DNA of 64,000 nucleotides from Pseudomonas grimontii (GCF_007858185.1 NZ_VFES01000001.1:62001-126000), one strand, 5' to 3'. Shown: positions 50,261 to 59,220, counted from the stretch's first letter. The notes: generated by a model not told the origin, from the sequence alone. Translations and numbers: made by a program.

Positions 50261-50297
50261 AAAAATCCTCGTATCGAAAGATACGGGGATTTTTTTT
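50261..50297 (+). terminator. Rho-independent terminator after the tRNA cluster
   Basis: AAAAATCCTCGTATC / GATACGGGGATTTTT stem with a GAAA loop and eight T's, just after the second tRNA-Pro. Confidence 0.88.
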
Positions 50298-50329
50298 GTC
50301 TGAAATTATCTTAAATCCAATAAAAAACT

Positions 50330-50361
50330 AATGTGGGAGGGAGCAAGTCCCTTCCCACATT
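50330..50361. repeat. REP hairpin (GTGGGAG family)
   Basis: A short palindrome aatgtgggagggag / ctcccttcccacatt-type, slightly diverged from the other copies, between the tRNA cluster and the NDH-2 gene. Confidence 0.6.
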
Positions 50362-50388
50362 GAACGGGGCCCGTCAGGGGCCCTGTTG

Positions 50389-51687
50389 TCAGTGAAGTTT
50401 CAGGCGCGGTTCAGTCCCGCGTCCAATCTTGCTGCCCAGCATCAGCATCGCCGTTCGGAAGAAGCCATACAGCGCCATCTGGTGCATGCGGTACAGCGAC
50501 ACGTAGAACATCCGCGCCAGCCAGCCTTCCAGCATCACGCTGCCGGTCAGGTTGCCCATCAGGTTACCCACCGCCGAGAATCGTGACAGCGAGATCAGCG
50601 ACCCATAGTCGGTGTACTTGTACGATGGCAGGTCCTTGCCTTCGATACGCAGTTTCAGCGACTTGGCCAGCAACGAGGCCTGTTGGTGCGCGGTCTGGGC
50701 GCGTGGCGGTACATTGCGGTCGCTGTCCGGTTGCGGGCAGGCGGCGCAGTCGCCAAAGGCGAAGATGTTTTCATCGCGAGTGGTTTGCAGCGTTGGCAGC
50801 ACTTGCAGTTGATTGATGCGGTTGGTTTCCAGGCCATCGATGTCCTTGAGGAAACCCGGTGCACGAATCCCTGCGGCCCACACCTTGAGGCTGGCAGGAA
50901 TCACCTGGCCACTGCTGGTGATCAGTGCGTCGGCGGTCACTTCGCTGACCGCTGAGTTGGTCAGTACCGTCACCCCGAGCTTCTCCAGGGTTTTATGCAC
51001 AGGCCCGCCAATCCGCTCCGGCAGGGCAGGCAGTACACGTGGGCCTGCTTCGATCAGGGTGATGTGCATGTTTTCCGGCTTGATGCGATCCAGGCCGTAC
51101 GCCGCCAGTTCGTGGGCCGCGTTATGCAGCTCTGCGGCCAGCTCGACGCCCGTTGCACCCGCACCAACGATGGCGACGCTGATCTTTTCCACCGCATCGG
51201 TCTGCCCGGCATGGGCGCGCAGGTAGTGGTTGAGCAACTGTTGGTGGAAGCGCTCGGCCTGCTTTCGGGTATCAAGGAACAGGCAGTGCTGTGCCGCGCC
51301 CTCGGTGCCGAAATCATTGGTGGTGCTGCCCACTGCAATCACCAGGCTGTCATAGCCCAGCACGCGCGCAGGCACCAATTCGCGGCCTTCTTCGTCGAGG
51401 GTGGCGGCCAGCTGGATTTTCTTCTGCTCACGGTCGAGTCCGCTCATGCGCCCCAGCTGGAACTCGAAGTGGTTCCATTTGGCCTGGGCGACGTAATTGA
51501 GTTCGTCTTCCGAGGAGTTCAGTGAGCCGGCAGCCACTTCGTGCAGCAAAGGCTTCCAGATATGGGTGAGGTTGGCGTCCACCAGCGTGATGCTGGCGGT
51601 GCCGCGCTTGCCCAGGGTCTTACCCAGGCGGGTAGCCAACTCCAGACCGCCGGCGCCGCCGCCGACGATAATAATACGATGGGTCAT
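50389..51687 (-). CDS. ndh: Type II NADH dehydrogenase (NDH-2 family)
   Basis: A 432-residue membrane-peripheral flavoprotein passing electrons from NADH to quinone without pumping protons. The FAD loop IIIVGGGAGGLELATRLG is at the N-terminus from the ATG at 51687, IWKPLLHEVAAGSL follows, the NAD loop AIVGAGATGVELAAELH is near residue 165, and FAFGDCAACPQP is near 305. The C-terminal third has an amphipathic membrane-binding helix. The ORF extends 15 bases upstream, but this ATG starts the conserved part. Confidence 0.92.
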   Translation of the reverse strand: MTHRIIIVGGGAGGLELATRLGKTLGKRGTASITLVDANLTHIWKPLLHEVAAGSLNSSEDELNYVAQAKWNHFEFQLGRMSGLDREQKKIQLAATLDEEGRELVPARVLGYDSLVIAVGSTTNDFGTEGAAQHCLFLDTRKQAERFHQQLLNHYLRAHAGQTDAVEKISVAIVGAGATGVELAAELHNAAHELAAYGLDRIKPENMHITLIEAGPRVLPALPERIGGPVHKTLEKLGVTVLTNSAVSEVTADALITSSGQVIPASLKVWAAGIRAPGFLKDIDGLETNRINQLQVLPTLQTTRDENIFAFGDCAACPQPDSDRNVPPRAQTAHQQASLLAKSLKLRIEGKDLPSYKYTDYGSLISLSRFSAVGNLMGNLTGSVMLEGWLARMFYVSLYRMHQMALYGFFRTAMLMLGSKIGRGTEPRLKLH

Positions 51688-51747
51688 GGGGGTATCTCGC
51701 AAGGCTAAAGGAAATCGGAGCAGTTACCCCCGCGAGCGCCAGGCAGC

Positions 51748-51921
51748 TCATAGCGTCAGGTAACTCAAAAGGCGGCTCAGCAGGCCGAGCCCGATCACCA
51801 CCACCAGCACCACACCAAGGAGCAGCCACGGCCGGAAAGGCTTGCGCTCGACTCGGTTTTGGGAGAGTTGCAGGTACTCTTCGACATGCTGTTGGTCGTC
51901 GGGGTTCAGGCGGCTGGTCAT
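51748..51921 (-). CDS. DUF3094 small membrane protein
   Basis: A 57-residue protein: MTSRLNPDDQQHVEEYLQLS, a basic stretch, then one membrane helix (WLLLGVVLVVVIGLGLLSRLL). This is the DUF3094 family found in Pseudomonas. The ATG at 51921 is used; an upstream in-frame start is unlikely. It lies 60 bases from the divergent-side NDH-2 gene and may be co-transcribed with the DUF1780 gene upstream. Confidence 0.8.
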   Translation of the reverse strand: MTSRLNPDDQQHVEEYLQLSQNRVERKPFRPWLLLGVVLVVVIGLGLLSRLLSYLTL

Positions 51922-51975
51922 ATAAGGCCTCGTCAGGTAGACGTTGCAAAGGGGCGCCACGTTACAGTCAGGGGA

Positions 51976-52605
51976 TCAGAGGCTGATGCCCACATCGAAC
52001 ACTATGCTGCGCCCCAGGTTGTTGCGCAAGAAATCCGGCGCGTCCGGGTGGGCGAACAGCACCCGTGCAAATGTCGGCCCCACCAGCGACAGCGAGCGCC
52101 AGCCCTGGCGCAAGTATTCGGTGGGGGGTGGAAAGTGGCTGTTGAGGTCGAGCACTTCACGCTTGAGGCTGGTGAATGCGACAAGGTCCAATTCGCCCAA
52201 GTCCATCCCGCGCTCTTTGTAGTTGTGGGCCTTCTTGCGCAACGTGGGCGCCAGGCGCAGCAGGAACTCATGGGCCGGGATGCGCCGAGGCTTGGCTTCG
52301 CGCCGCACCAGTTGGCTCAGGGAGAATGCACTGCGTCGGCGCAGCAGTTCGTCACGCCATTCGTCGTTCAGTCGTCGCCCTTCATCGAGGACGAAAAAAA
52401 CCTCGAAACTGGCATCGCGAAACAGCACGTCGGGCGGTTCTTGCCCGGCGGCGTGAAACTCTTCGGCGCGATAGGGCACATTCAAGCCTTGCAGCAGGCG
52501 CTGGCAGACCCAACGCTCACGCTCCCATTTGCGGGCATTGGACAGGAACGCATTGGCTTGTTCGGCTGCTACGGTGAGCAGGCGCAAATAATCTGAGTCA
52601 TCCAT
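51976..52605 (-). CDS. DUF1780 protein
   Basis: A 209-residue soluble protein conserved in Pseudomonas (DUF1780): MDDSDYLRLLTVAAEQANAFLSNARKWERERWVC at the N-terminus, broken by typical helix turns, and the PPDVLFRDASFEVFFVLDEGRR core, which has the look of a nuclease-like alpha/beta fold. No activity is known. It sits upstream of the DUF3094 gene on the same strand. Confidence 0.82.
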   Translation of the reverse strand: MDDSDYLRLLTVAAEQANAFLSNARKWERERWVCQRLLQGLNVPYRAEEFHAAGQEPPDVLFRDASFEVFFVLDEGRRLNDEWRDELLRRRSAFSLSQLVRREAKPRRIPAHEFLLRLAPTLRKKAHNYKERGMDLGELDLVAFTSLKREVLDLNSHFPPPTEYLRQGWRSLSLVGPTFARVLFAHPDAPDFLRNNLGRSIVFDVGISL

Positions 52606-52710
52606 GCTTGCAGCTTAGCGTCCAAATGATGACCGCAGGAAGTCCCGCTGCAAAAGCCAGGGTGTAGACTGGCCTTTCAAGCGTAATTCCCCCCTTATGA
52701 GGAGCGTACA

Positions 52711-53178
52711 GTGAAGTTTCTTGTGGTGCTGTTGCTGAGTCTTTTACCAGTATGGGCACAGGCTGTTGAAGTGGGCGAGCGCGTCGCTCCCTGGACCTTG
52801 CTCGATCAATTCGACCAAGCCTATACCCTCGATAACCAGGCGCAGATTCTGTTGGTGGCGCGCAGCATGGATGCGGCCAAGCTGGTAGACGCGGCGCTGC
52901 AAGGCCAGCCTAAAGGCTACCTCGAAGCGCGGCATGCAGTGTTCGTCGCGGACATCCAGCGCATGCCTCGACTGATCGCCAAATTGTTCGCGGTACCTGC
53001 CATGCAATCCTACAACTACCGGGTCATGCTGGACCGTGAGGCGCGTATTGCCCCACGTTACCCCGCGGCGGCGGATAAAGTGCTGTGGCTGCAGCTGGAT
53101 AACGGTACGTTGGTTTCTCAACATGAATACGGCACTGCTGCCGAACTGCGCCAGGCCCTGGAGCAGGTGAAGCCGTGA
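52711..53178 (+). CDS. Secreted thioredoxin-fold-like protein, unknown function
   Basis: A 155-residue protein with a cleavable signal peptide (MKFLVVLLLSLLPVWAQA). The mature part (VGERVAPWTLLDQFDQAYTLDNQAQILLVAR) resembles the AhpC/YtfJ-type thioredoxin fold but has no CxxC, so no redox activity is expected. The stop overlaps the GTG start of the CbiM-like gene, so the two proteins likely act together at the membrane. Confidence 0.7.
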   Translation: MKFLVVLLLSLLPVWAQAVEVGERVAPWTLLDQFDQAYTLDNQAQILLVARSMDAAKLVDAALQGQPKGYLEARHAVFVADIQRMPRLIAKLFAVPAMQSYNYRVMLDREARIAPRYPAAADKVLWLQLDNGTLVSQHEYGTAAELRQALEQVKP

Positions 53179-53864
53179 TCAGCGCCGCAGTGCTGGCGCC
53201 CACAACCCTCGGCATCGGCTGGCTGTTGTATGCGCCGGTGCTGTTATGGGCGATCCTGCGCTCGCCCTGGGTCGAGTTGTTTGCCGACCGGCGGCGCCAG
53301 CATTTGCTATTCGGTACGGTGTTCGCACTGTTCATGTTGTGGCTGGTACGACGGGATTTCGACACCGGTGTGTCCTACCACTTTATCGGTATGACCGCCG
53401 TAACCCTGCTGCTGGATTGGCCCCTGGCCATCGTCGGTGGTTTTGCCGCCCAGTTCGGGTTAGTGCTGCTTGGGCGCCAGGACTTGGCAGCCCTTGGCAT
53501 CAACGGCCTGCTGCTGATCGTGCTGCCGGTGCTGGTCACCGAAGGTTGTGCGCTTGTGGTCGAGCGAGCCCAGCCGCGCAATCCCTTCGTGTATATCTTC
53601 TGCTCCGGTTTTTTTGCTGCCGCGCTGTCGGCCTTGTTTTGCCTGCTGCTGGGGCTGGGGTTGCTGTGGTTCGACGGTCGTTTTGCCATGCCGGAATGGC
53701 TGGAGGATTTCGTCGGCTACCTGTGGTTGATCATCTTCCCAGAAGCCTTTATCAACGGCATGGTGATCAGTGCCCTGGTGGTGTTTTGCCCGGAATGGCT
53801 GGAGACATTCAACCGCACACGCTACCTCTCGGCACCCTGGAAGGATGACGAATCGCGGCGTTGA
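53175..53864 (+). CDS. CbiM-like energy-coupling factor permease (stand-alone)
   Basis: A 229-residue membrane protein with six or seven hydrophobic segments, similar to the S-component CbiM/NikM family but lacking the strict N-terminal His metal-binding residues of CbiM. It starts with GTG in a GTGA junction with the upstream gene. No CbiQ or CbiO homologue is nearby, so any transport must use another ATPase or none. I call it CbiM-like only on overall pattern. Confidence 0.7.
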   Translation: MISAAVLAPTTLGIGWLLYAPVLLWAILRSPWVELFADRRRQHLLFGTVFALFMLWLVRRDFDTGVSYHFIGMTAVTLLLDWPLAIVGGFAAQFGLVLLGRQDLAALGINGLLLIVLPVLVTEGCALVVERAQPRNPFVYIFCSGFFAAALSALFCLLLGLGLLWFDGRFAMPEWLEDFVGYLWLIIFPEAFINGMVISALVVFCPEWLETFNRTRYLSAPWKDDESRR

Positions 53865-53939
53865 CCCAGATCAAATCCCGCGCAGCCGAGCGGGCCCATG
53901 CTCTGCAAAATTTTCCTAGGCAAGGCGGGAGCACGAATC

Positions 53940-54155
53940 ATGAGTGTGTACGAGTGGGCAAGGCAGGAGTTGCGCAGAAGCCAGGATGCGGCACAGGAAA
54001 TCGGTTTCGACCCAGGCTTGACCCTGCGCGCGATGCTCAGTGCGGTAGTGCAGCAGAGCAAGGGCGTACGCAGTTTTGAAGACCTGGCCGACGAGCTGCA
54101 ATACCTTGCAGAGAACCTCGACGACCAGCAGGAATACGCCTTTATGCGGCCTTAG
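53940..54155 (+). CDS. Small conserved Pseudomonas protein of unknown function
   Basis: A 71-residue acidic, helical protein: [23 protein letters not shown], then a C-terminal [26 protein letters not shown]. The ATG at 53940 is preceded by GGGAG. No domain is recognised. It ends 4 bases into the converging yacG. Confidence 0.75.
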   Translation: MSVYEWARQELRRSQDAAQEIGFDPGLTLRAMLSAVVQQSKGVRSFEDLADELQYLAENLDDQQEYAFMRP

Positions 54156-54352
54156 TGGCGCGGCGGTAAATCTTCGGAAAACAGCTCGTCTTCGGCATCC
54201 GGAGCCACGGGAATCTTGTGTTCCTCAGCGGCCCAGGCGCCCAGGTCGATGAGTTTGCAACGGTCCGAGCAGAACGGCCGGTTGGGGTTGGCTGCATTCC
54301 ATTCCACGGGTGCGCCGCAGGTTGGGCAGTCGACGGTCAAGGGTTGGCTCAT
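54152..54352 (-). CDS. yacG: DNA gyrase inhibitor YacG
   Basis: A 66-residue zinc protein with [10 protein letters not shown] and the second pair in [14 protein letters not shown]; it binds GyrB and inhibits gyrase. The ATG at 54352 overlaps the coaE stop (ATGA), the usual pilD-coaE-yacG order. Confidence 0.94.
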   Translation of the reverse strand: MSQPLTVDCPTCGAPVEWNAANPNRPFCSDRCKLIDLGAWAAEEHKIPVAPDAEDELFSEDLPPRH

Positions 54353-54972
54353 GATCGGCCTCCACGCAAAGTAAGGTAAAAGTGGTGCAGTCGCTCGACC
54401 TCGCTGTGCAGCCAAGCGAGGTCCTGGTCATTGACCAGCACGTCATCGGCATGGTTCAGGCGGTCTTCACGGCTGGACTGGGCCTTGAGGATCGCCTGAA
54501 CCTGTTGTTCGCTGATGCCGTCGCGCTGCAGGGTACGCTGAATCTGCAGCGATTGCGGCACGTCGATCACCAGGATGCGCTGGGTCATGCTGTACTGGCC
54601 GGATTCGATCAGCAGCGGTGACACCAGGATCGCATAAGGCGACCGGGCGCGAGCCAGGTGACTACGAATCTCTTCGCCAATCAGCGGGTGCAGCAGGGCT
54701 TCCAGCCAGCGGCGCTCTTCGGGCACCTCAAAGATCAGCTTGCGCAGCGCGGCGCGGTCCAATTGGCCGTCAGGCTGCAATACGCCAGCACCAAAATGCT
54801 CGGCAATGCGGGCCAGTGCCGGCCGGCCGGGTTCGACCACCCAGCGCGCGGCGTGATCGGCGTCCACGACGTCAATGCCCAGGTCGATAAAGTGCTGGGC
54901 GGCCGCACTTTTCCCGCTGCCGATGCCGCCAGTGAGGCCAAGAATCCAGGGTGTTGCAACAGGAGTGGTCAT
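54349..54972 (-). CDS. coaE: Dephospho-CoA kinase
   Basis: Last step of CoA synthesis: phosphorylation of dephospho-CoA at the 3' OH. The 207-residue protein has the P-loop [15 protein letters not shown] (residues 12-26) and [12 protein letters not shown], with the R-x-x-Q-x-x family stretch [13 protein letters not shown]. The ATG at 54972 overlaps the pilD stop; the longer ORF start is inside pilD. Confidence 0.95.
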   Translation of the reverse strand: MTTPVATPWILGLTGGIGSGKSAAAQHFIDLGIDVVDADHAARWVVEPGRPALARIAEHFGAGVLQPDGQLDRAALRKLIFEVPEERRWLEALLHPLIGEEIRSHLARARSPYAILVSPLLIESGQYSMTQRILVIDVPQSLQIQRTLQRDGISEQQVQAILKAQSSREDRLNHADDVLVNDQDLAWLHSEVERLHHFYLTLRGGRS

Positions 54973-55835
54973 CTGAAACCGACAGACTGCAAATAGAAGT
55001 CGGTTATTTGACCACCCCAGAGCAATGCAATCCAGCCGGCAATTGCCAAGTACGGACCAAACGGCATCGGCGTGGACGCCTGGGTCTTGCGCAGGCGCAT
55101 CAGTATCAACCCGACAAACACCCCCACCAGCGACGACATCAACAGCGTCAGCGGCAATATCTGCCAGCCACCCCACGCGCCGAGCATGGCCAGTAACTTG
55201 AAATCACCGTGGCCCATGCCATCTTTGCCGGTGACCAGCTTGAATAGCCAGAACACGCTCCACAGGCTCATGTAGCCGATCACGGTGCCCCATAGCGCGT
55301 CGGGTAATGTCGTCAGTAATCCAAAGCTGTTGGCGATCAGCCCCAGCCACAGCAATGGCAGCACCAGCACATCCGGCAGCAACTGGTGGTCTGCGTCGAT
55401 CAGGCTCATTGCCAGCAACCCCCAACTCAACACCAGCACCGCTGCGGCTTGCCAGCCAAAGCCGAAATGCCAGGCGACCCATGCCGAGATCAACCCACAT
55501 GCGAGTTCGGTGAAAGGGTAGCGGGGGCTGATGGCTCCCTGGCAGTGGGCACAGCGGCCCCTGAGCATCAGGTAGCTGAGCAGTGGGATATTTTCCCACG
55601 GCCGGATTGGATGATCACAGTGCGGGCAGCATGAGTTGGGGTGCATCAGGTTGTAGGTCGGCCCGTCAGGTTCGGCAGGTAGACCGAGCGCCTCATGGGC
55701 CTGGGCACGCCATTCCCGTTCGAGCATTTTAGGCAGGCGCCAGACCAGCACGTTGAGGAAGCTGCCGACGATGAGCCCCAGTACCAACGCTATGGCGACA
55801 AAAGCCCATGGATGCTCGTTCAGCAGCACGCTCAA
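54969..55835 (-). CDS. pilD: Prepilin peptidase / N-methyltransferase PilD
   Basis: A 288-residue integral membrane aspartyl protease that cleaves and methylates prepilins, including PilA and the minor pilins in this window, and type II pseudopilins. The N-terminal cytoplasmic zinc loop has CCPHC and CAHCQG; catalytic aspartates lie in [11 protein letters not shown] and GHGDFKLLA. Translation is coupled to pilC (ATGA) and coaE (ATGA). Confidence 0.95.
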   Translation of the reverse strand: MSVLLNEHPWAFVAIALVLGLIVGSFLNVLVWRLPKMLEREWRAQAHEALGLPAEPDGPTYNLMHPNSCCPHCDHPIRPWENIPLLSYLMLRGRCAHCQGAISPRYPFTELACGLISAWVAWHFGFGWQAAAVLVLSWGLLAMSLIDADHQLLPDVLVLPLLWLGLIANSFGLLTTLPDALWGTVIGYMSLWSVFWLFKLVTGKDGMGHGDFKLLAMLGAWGGWQILPLTLLMSSLVGVFVGLILMRLRKTQASTPMPFGPYLAIAGWIALLWGGQITDFYLQSVGFR

Positions 55836-57040
55836 AATGCGCTCCCTAATTGGAAGACCGGCAGGTACATGGCGATGACCAGCGCGCCGACAATCCCCCC
55901 CAGGACCATCATGATCAACGGCTCCATCAGGCTGGTGAGGTTGTCGACCTGGTTGTCCACGTCCGTCTCATAGTGGTTGGCGACCTTTTCCAGCATGTGT
56001 TCCAGGGTGCCCGACTCTTCGCCGATCGCCGTCATCTGGATCGCCATGCCGGGAAACAGACCGCTGTTGGCCATGGATTGATTCAGTTGCATTCCTGTGG
56101 ATACATCGTGACGCATATGTTCGATTGCCTGTTTGAACGGGCCATTTCCCACGGCTCCGGCGACTGAATCCAATGCCTGTACCAGTGGAACACCGGCGGC
56201 AAAGGTAGTCGAGAGCGTGCGGGCGTAAAGGGCCACGGCGGATTTTGTCAGCAGTTTGCCTGCCAGGGGCGCTTTCAACAAACCGGTGTCCAGCCAGTAG
56301 CGAAAGCCCGACGATTTCCGATAGGCCTGGCGCAGCCCAGCGGCTCCCGCGACTATGCCCAACACCAGCATCCACCATGCGTGCTGCATGAACGCCGACC
56401 AGGCGATCACATATAAGGTAAATGCCGGCAGTTTGCTGTCGACTCCGGCGAACAGGGCCTGGAACTGCGGCACCACGTGGACCAGCAGTATGCCGGTGAC
56501 CAGGCTGGCAACCACCAGGACTGCAATGGGGTACGTCATGGCCTTTTTGATCCTGGCCTTGAGCTGCTGACTTTTTTCCCGGTGGATCGCCACCCTTTCC
56601 AACAGAGTCTCAAGCGCCCCGGCCTGTTCGCCGGCTGCCACCAGGTTGCAGTACAACTCATCGAAATAACGCGGTTGTTTGCGTAATGCTTCAGCCAGGC
56701 TGCTGCCGGCAGCGATCGCCTGTTTAAGCCCCTGCACGCGTTCACGCACAGCGCGATTGTCGACGCCTTCGCTGATGATGTCGAAGGCTTGCAGCAGTGG
56801 AACCCCAGCCCTCAGCAGCATAGCCAGTTGGCGCGTGAACAGCGTGATGTCAGCCGCTTTGACTGATGGGGCGAGGCTTGGCAGCAGCGGGGATTGCTTG
56901 CGCACACGGCCGGGGCTGATCCCTTGCTGGCGCAGTTGCGCCTTGACCAGGGCAGGGTTGTGCCCCTTGGTTTGCCCGGACACCCTGCGCCCTTTGCGGT
57001 TGATGCCTTCCCAGGCGTAAATCGTTGACGCGTCGTTCAT
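55832..57040 (-). CDS. pilC: Type IV pilus inner-membrane platform protein PilC
   Basis: A 402-residue GspF-family protein with two duplicated cytoplasmic domains (FTRQLAMLLRAGVPLLQAFDII; LYARTLSTTFAAGVPLVQALDSV) and three membrane segments. It anchors the assembly ATPase. The ATG at 57040 is used; one 15 bases upstream is also possible. In P. aeruginosa pilB directly precedes pilC in this operon; here only 178 non-coding bases separate pilC from the divergent pilA, with no pilB. Confidence 0.93.
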   Translation of the reverse strand: MNDASTIYAWEGINRKGRRVSGQTKGHNPALVKAQLRQQGISPGRVRKQSPLLPSLAPSVKAADITLFTRQLAMLLRAGVPLLQAFDIISEGVDNRAVRERVQGLKQAIAAGSSLAEALRKQPRYFDELYCNLVAAGEQAGALETLLERVAIHREKSQQLKARIKKAMTYPIAVLVVASLVTGILLVHVVPQFQALFAGVDSKLPAFTLYVIAWSAFMQHAWWMLVLGIVAGAAGLRQAYRKSSGFRYWLDTGLLKAPLAGKLLTKSAVALYARTLSTTFAAGVPLVQALDSVAGAVGNGPFKQAIEHMRHDVSTGMQLNQSMANSGLFPGMAIQMTAIGEESGTLEHMLEKVANHYETDVDNQVDNLTSLMEPLIMMVLGGIVGALVIAMYLPVFQLGSAF

Positions 57041-57239
57041 GTCGCGGTTCCGCATACAGGCTGTCGAAGATTTATAGCTTAGTCAGGTGACGGATTCGGG
57101 CATGCCGATGGCGCAGGATAAAAATGTCAGAATGTGCGTCTTGAGCGCGATTGACCGCTTGCGGGTGAGTACACTGGCGCCGTTGCAAAAACGGGGTGCA
57201 GGACGCGCCTTGTCATGAGTTCTATTCTGGAGAGTGAAT

Positions 57240-57653
57240 GTGATACGTCAGAAAGGCTTTACCTTAATCGAGTTGTTGATCGTCGTAGCAATCATCGGCA
57301 TTTTGGCCACGATCGGCCTGCCCATGTACACCACACACCAGGCCAAGGCCAAGTTCACTGCCGGCCTGGCTGAAGTTGCCGCGTTGAAGGCCGGTTACGA
57401 AGACACTATCAACCAGGGCACCGTACCTACCTTGGCCTTGATCGGCGGCACCAGCCCCACCGCCAACTGCAAGATCGACGTGGCAGGCGACGTGGCCACG
57501 GGAGCCGGCTCCATCAGCTGCGAAATACTCGACGCGCCGGCACCGGTGCTGGGCAAGACCATCAGCCTGACGCGCAGCGCCACCGGCTGGAAGTGCACGA
57601 CTACCGCTGAAGCGAAATATGTCGGCAAGGGCTGCGGCGCCGACGGGGCATAA
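57240..57653 (+). CDS. pilA: Type IV major pilin PilA
   Basis: A 137-residue prepilin from the GTG at 57240 (MIRQKG leader, cleaved before FTLIELLIVVAIIGILATIGLPMY; Glu at mature position 5). TGGAGAG lies 5 bases before this GTG; an upstream GTG at 57234 lies inside that ribosome binding site. Cysteines at 77, 94, 119 and 132 suggest two disulfides. The C-terminus is GCGADGA, without the terminal Ser used for O-glycosylation in group I P. aeruginosa pilins. Confidence 0.87.
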   Translation: MIRQKGFTLIELLIVVAIIGILATIGLPMYTTHQAKAKFTAGLAEVAALKAGYEDTINQGTVPTLALIGGTSPTANCKIDVAGDVATGAGSISCEILDAPAPVLGKTISLTRSATGWKCTTTAEAKYVGKGCGADGA

Positions 57654-57688
57654 CTGCTAAACCATCCACAGGGAAGTAGAGGTGGCCG

Positions 57689-59089
57689 ATGGCGTTATCC
57701 GTACAGCAGCGAGGCGGTGTTTTCCTGATAGCAGCGGTGTGCCTGTTGACTGTCGGGATTTGCGCACCGTTCGGTGGGCATGATCTACAGCGTGTAATGC
57801 AAATTGCCATCGGGTTTTGCGCGGTGCTGTATGGGTTATCAGTTACCTCCACTGAGCCCTGGGTGGACAGGCCCACGGCCTGGGGAGTAGCGCTGGTTGT
57901 CGGGCTGGGTCTGCTGTCTTCGGCGCTGGCCCATCAGCCGCTGTGGGCGCTCACCGAAGTGGCGCTGTTTGTCGGCTGCGCGGCGATCGCCGTCGCCTTT
58001 ACTCTGCTTCGCCGCCATGGCGGCGAGTCTTTGGATCGCGTGCTGATCCTGGTTGTGGTGTTGCTGTGCCTGATCAAGTCGGTCCAGTATCTGTATGCCG
58101 GTACGCATGCGCTCTCCAGTGGCGAGCGCATGCTGGACCTTGACCGGCTGCTGACCGGCTTTTCCAACAAGCGTTTCTACGGTCAGTTTCAGACGTTTAC
58201 CCTGCCCTTGCTGGCGCTGCCCTTGCTGATCCCCAATCTCTCCCGAGCCCTGCGCGGTGCGGTGTTTACGTTGCTGTGTGTCTGGTGGCTGATCGCAATT
58301 AGCGGCGGTACGCGGGGCACCTGGCTCGGTATGGGCGTGGCAGGCGTGGTGTTGGCGGTGCTCGGGCCTTGGGGCCGTCGCTGGCTGGGCTGGCAGTTGG
58401 CCGCAGCGTTGGTTGGGCTGTTGCTGTATTGGCTGATATTCACGGTGCTGGCGGATTACCTGGGGATTGAGCTCTCCAGTGGTGCCAGTGATCGCCTTAC
58501 CACCTCGCTGTCGGGGCGCGGCCCGATCTGGTGGCAGGCGTGGCACATGCTTGTCGAGCGGCCGTGGCTCGGTTTCGGGCCGATGCATTTTGCCGATATT
58601 GCCAACAAGATTGCCGCTCACCCCCATCAGGCGGTTCTGCAGTGGGCCAGCGAATGGGGTGTGCCGTCGGCTCTGTGCGTGGCGGTTTTGGCATGGCGAG
58701 GCGGCTGGGCCACGTTGGCAGTGCTGCGCGCGCGAGCGCTGTCTGCCGAGCGTGTTGACCTGCTGCGTTTGTGCCTGTTTGCAGCGTTGATCGGTGCGCT
58801 GGTGCAGTCCATGGTCGATGGTGTGATCGTGATACCCAACTCCCAGGTCTGGTTGGCGCTGGTGGTGGGCTGGCTGATGGCGCTGCATGTGTCGCGCACG
58901 CCAGCAAGTGCTGCGCTGCCGTTGGCCCGGAACCTATGGAAAGCCTTGGGGGTGTTGGCCGTTGGTCTGTTGGTGTTTATCGCGATGCGCGATGTGCCTC
59001 ATATCCAGCAAGCCCAGCAGCAGTACCTGGACGGCGAAGGCAGTCACCTGCAACCACGCTTCTGGGCTCAGGGGGTCATTGCCCGTTGA
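57689..59089 (+). CDS. Wzy/O-antigen-ligase-family protein, probable pilin oligosaccharyltransferase (TfpO-like)
   Basis: A 466-residue polytopic membrane protein with about 12 membrane segments. The conserved Wzy_C region has SGRGPIWWQAWHMLVERPWLGFGPMHF, then IAAHPHQAVLQWASEWG, the His and aromatic pattern of O-antigen ligases and PglL/TfpO enzymes. Lying directly after pilA and before tRNA-Thr, it occupies the same slot as tfpO of group I P. aeruginosa, which attaches one O-antigen unit to pilin. The acceptor site on this pilin is unknown. Confidence 0.83.
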   Translation: MALSVQQRGGVFLIAAVCLLTVGICAPFGGHDLQRVMQIAIGFCAVLYGLSVTSTEPWVDRPTAWGVALVVGLGLLSSALAHQPLWALTEVALFVGCAAIAVAFTLLRRHGGESLDRVLILVVVLLCLIKSVQYLYAGTHALSSGERMLDLDRLLTGFSNKRFYGQFQTFTLPLLALPLLIPNLSRALRGAVFTLLCVWWLIAISGGTRGTWLGMGVAGVVLAVLGPWGRRWLGWQLAAALVGLLLYWLIFTVLADYLGIELSSGASDRLTTSLSGRGPIWWQAWHMLVERPWLGFGPMHFADIANKIAAHPHQAVLQWASEWGVPSALCVAVLAWRGGWATLAVLRARALSAERVDLLRLCLFAALIGALVQSMVDGVIVIPNSQVWLALVVGWLMALHVSRTPASAALPLARNLWKALGVLAVGLLVFIAMRDVPHIQQAQQQYLDGEGSHLQPRFWAQGVIAR

Positions 59090-59137
59090 AGGGCGCAAGT
59101 TGCCGGACGCCCGATGCGGTGCTAGCTTTAGCCCACC

Positions 59138-59210
59138 GCCCGTGTAGCTCAGTTGGTAGAGCAGCGCACTCGTAACGCGAAGGTCGCAGGTTCGATTCCT
59201 GTCTCGGGCA
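59138..59210 (+). tRNA. tRNA-Thr (anticodon CGT), no encoded CCA
   Basis: A 73-base cloverleaf: acceptor GCCCGTG/CTCGGGC with a T-T mismatch at pair 6-67, D-arm GCTCAGTTGGTAGAGC, anticodon loop CTCGTAA (CGT) and T-arm GCAGG-TTCGATT-CCTGT. The 3' side reads GGGCAAAAAGG, without CCA, unlike the other tRNA genes of the window. The A31-C39 pair is also mismatched. It follows the pilin locus, as in other Pseudomonas. Confidence 0.85.
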
Positions 59211-59220
59211 AAAAGGCACT

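Noticed and set aside
57176..57187. TGGC...TTGC before pilA as an RpoN (sigma-54) promoter, as used by pilA of P. aeruginosa
   Set aside because: The GG and GC elements are only 7 bases apart rather than 10, so the spacing is wrong for sigma-54.
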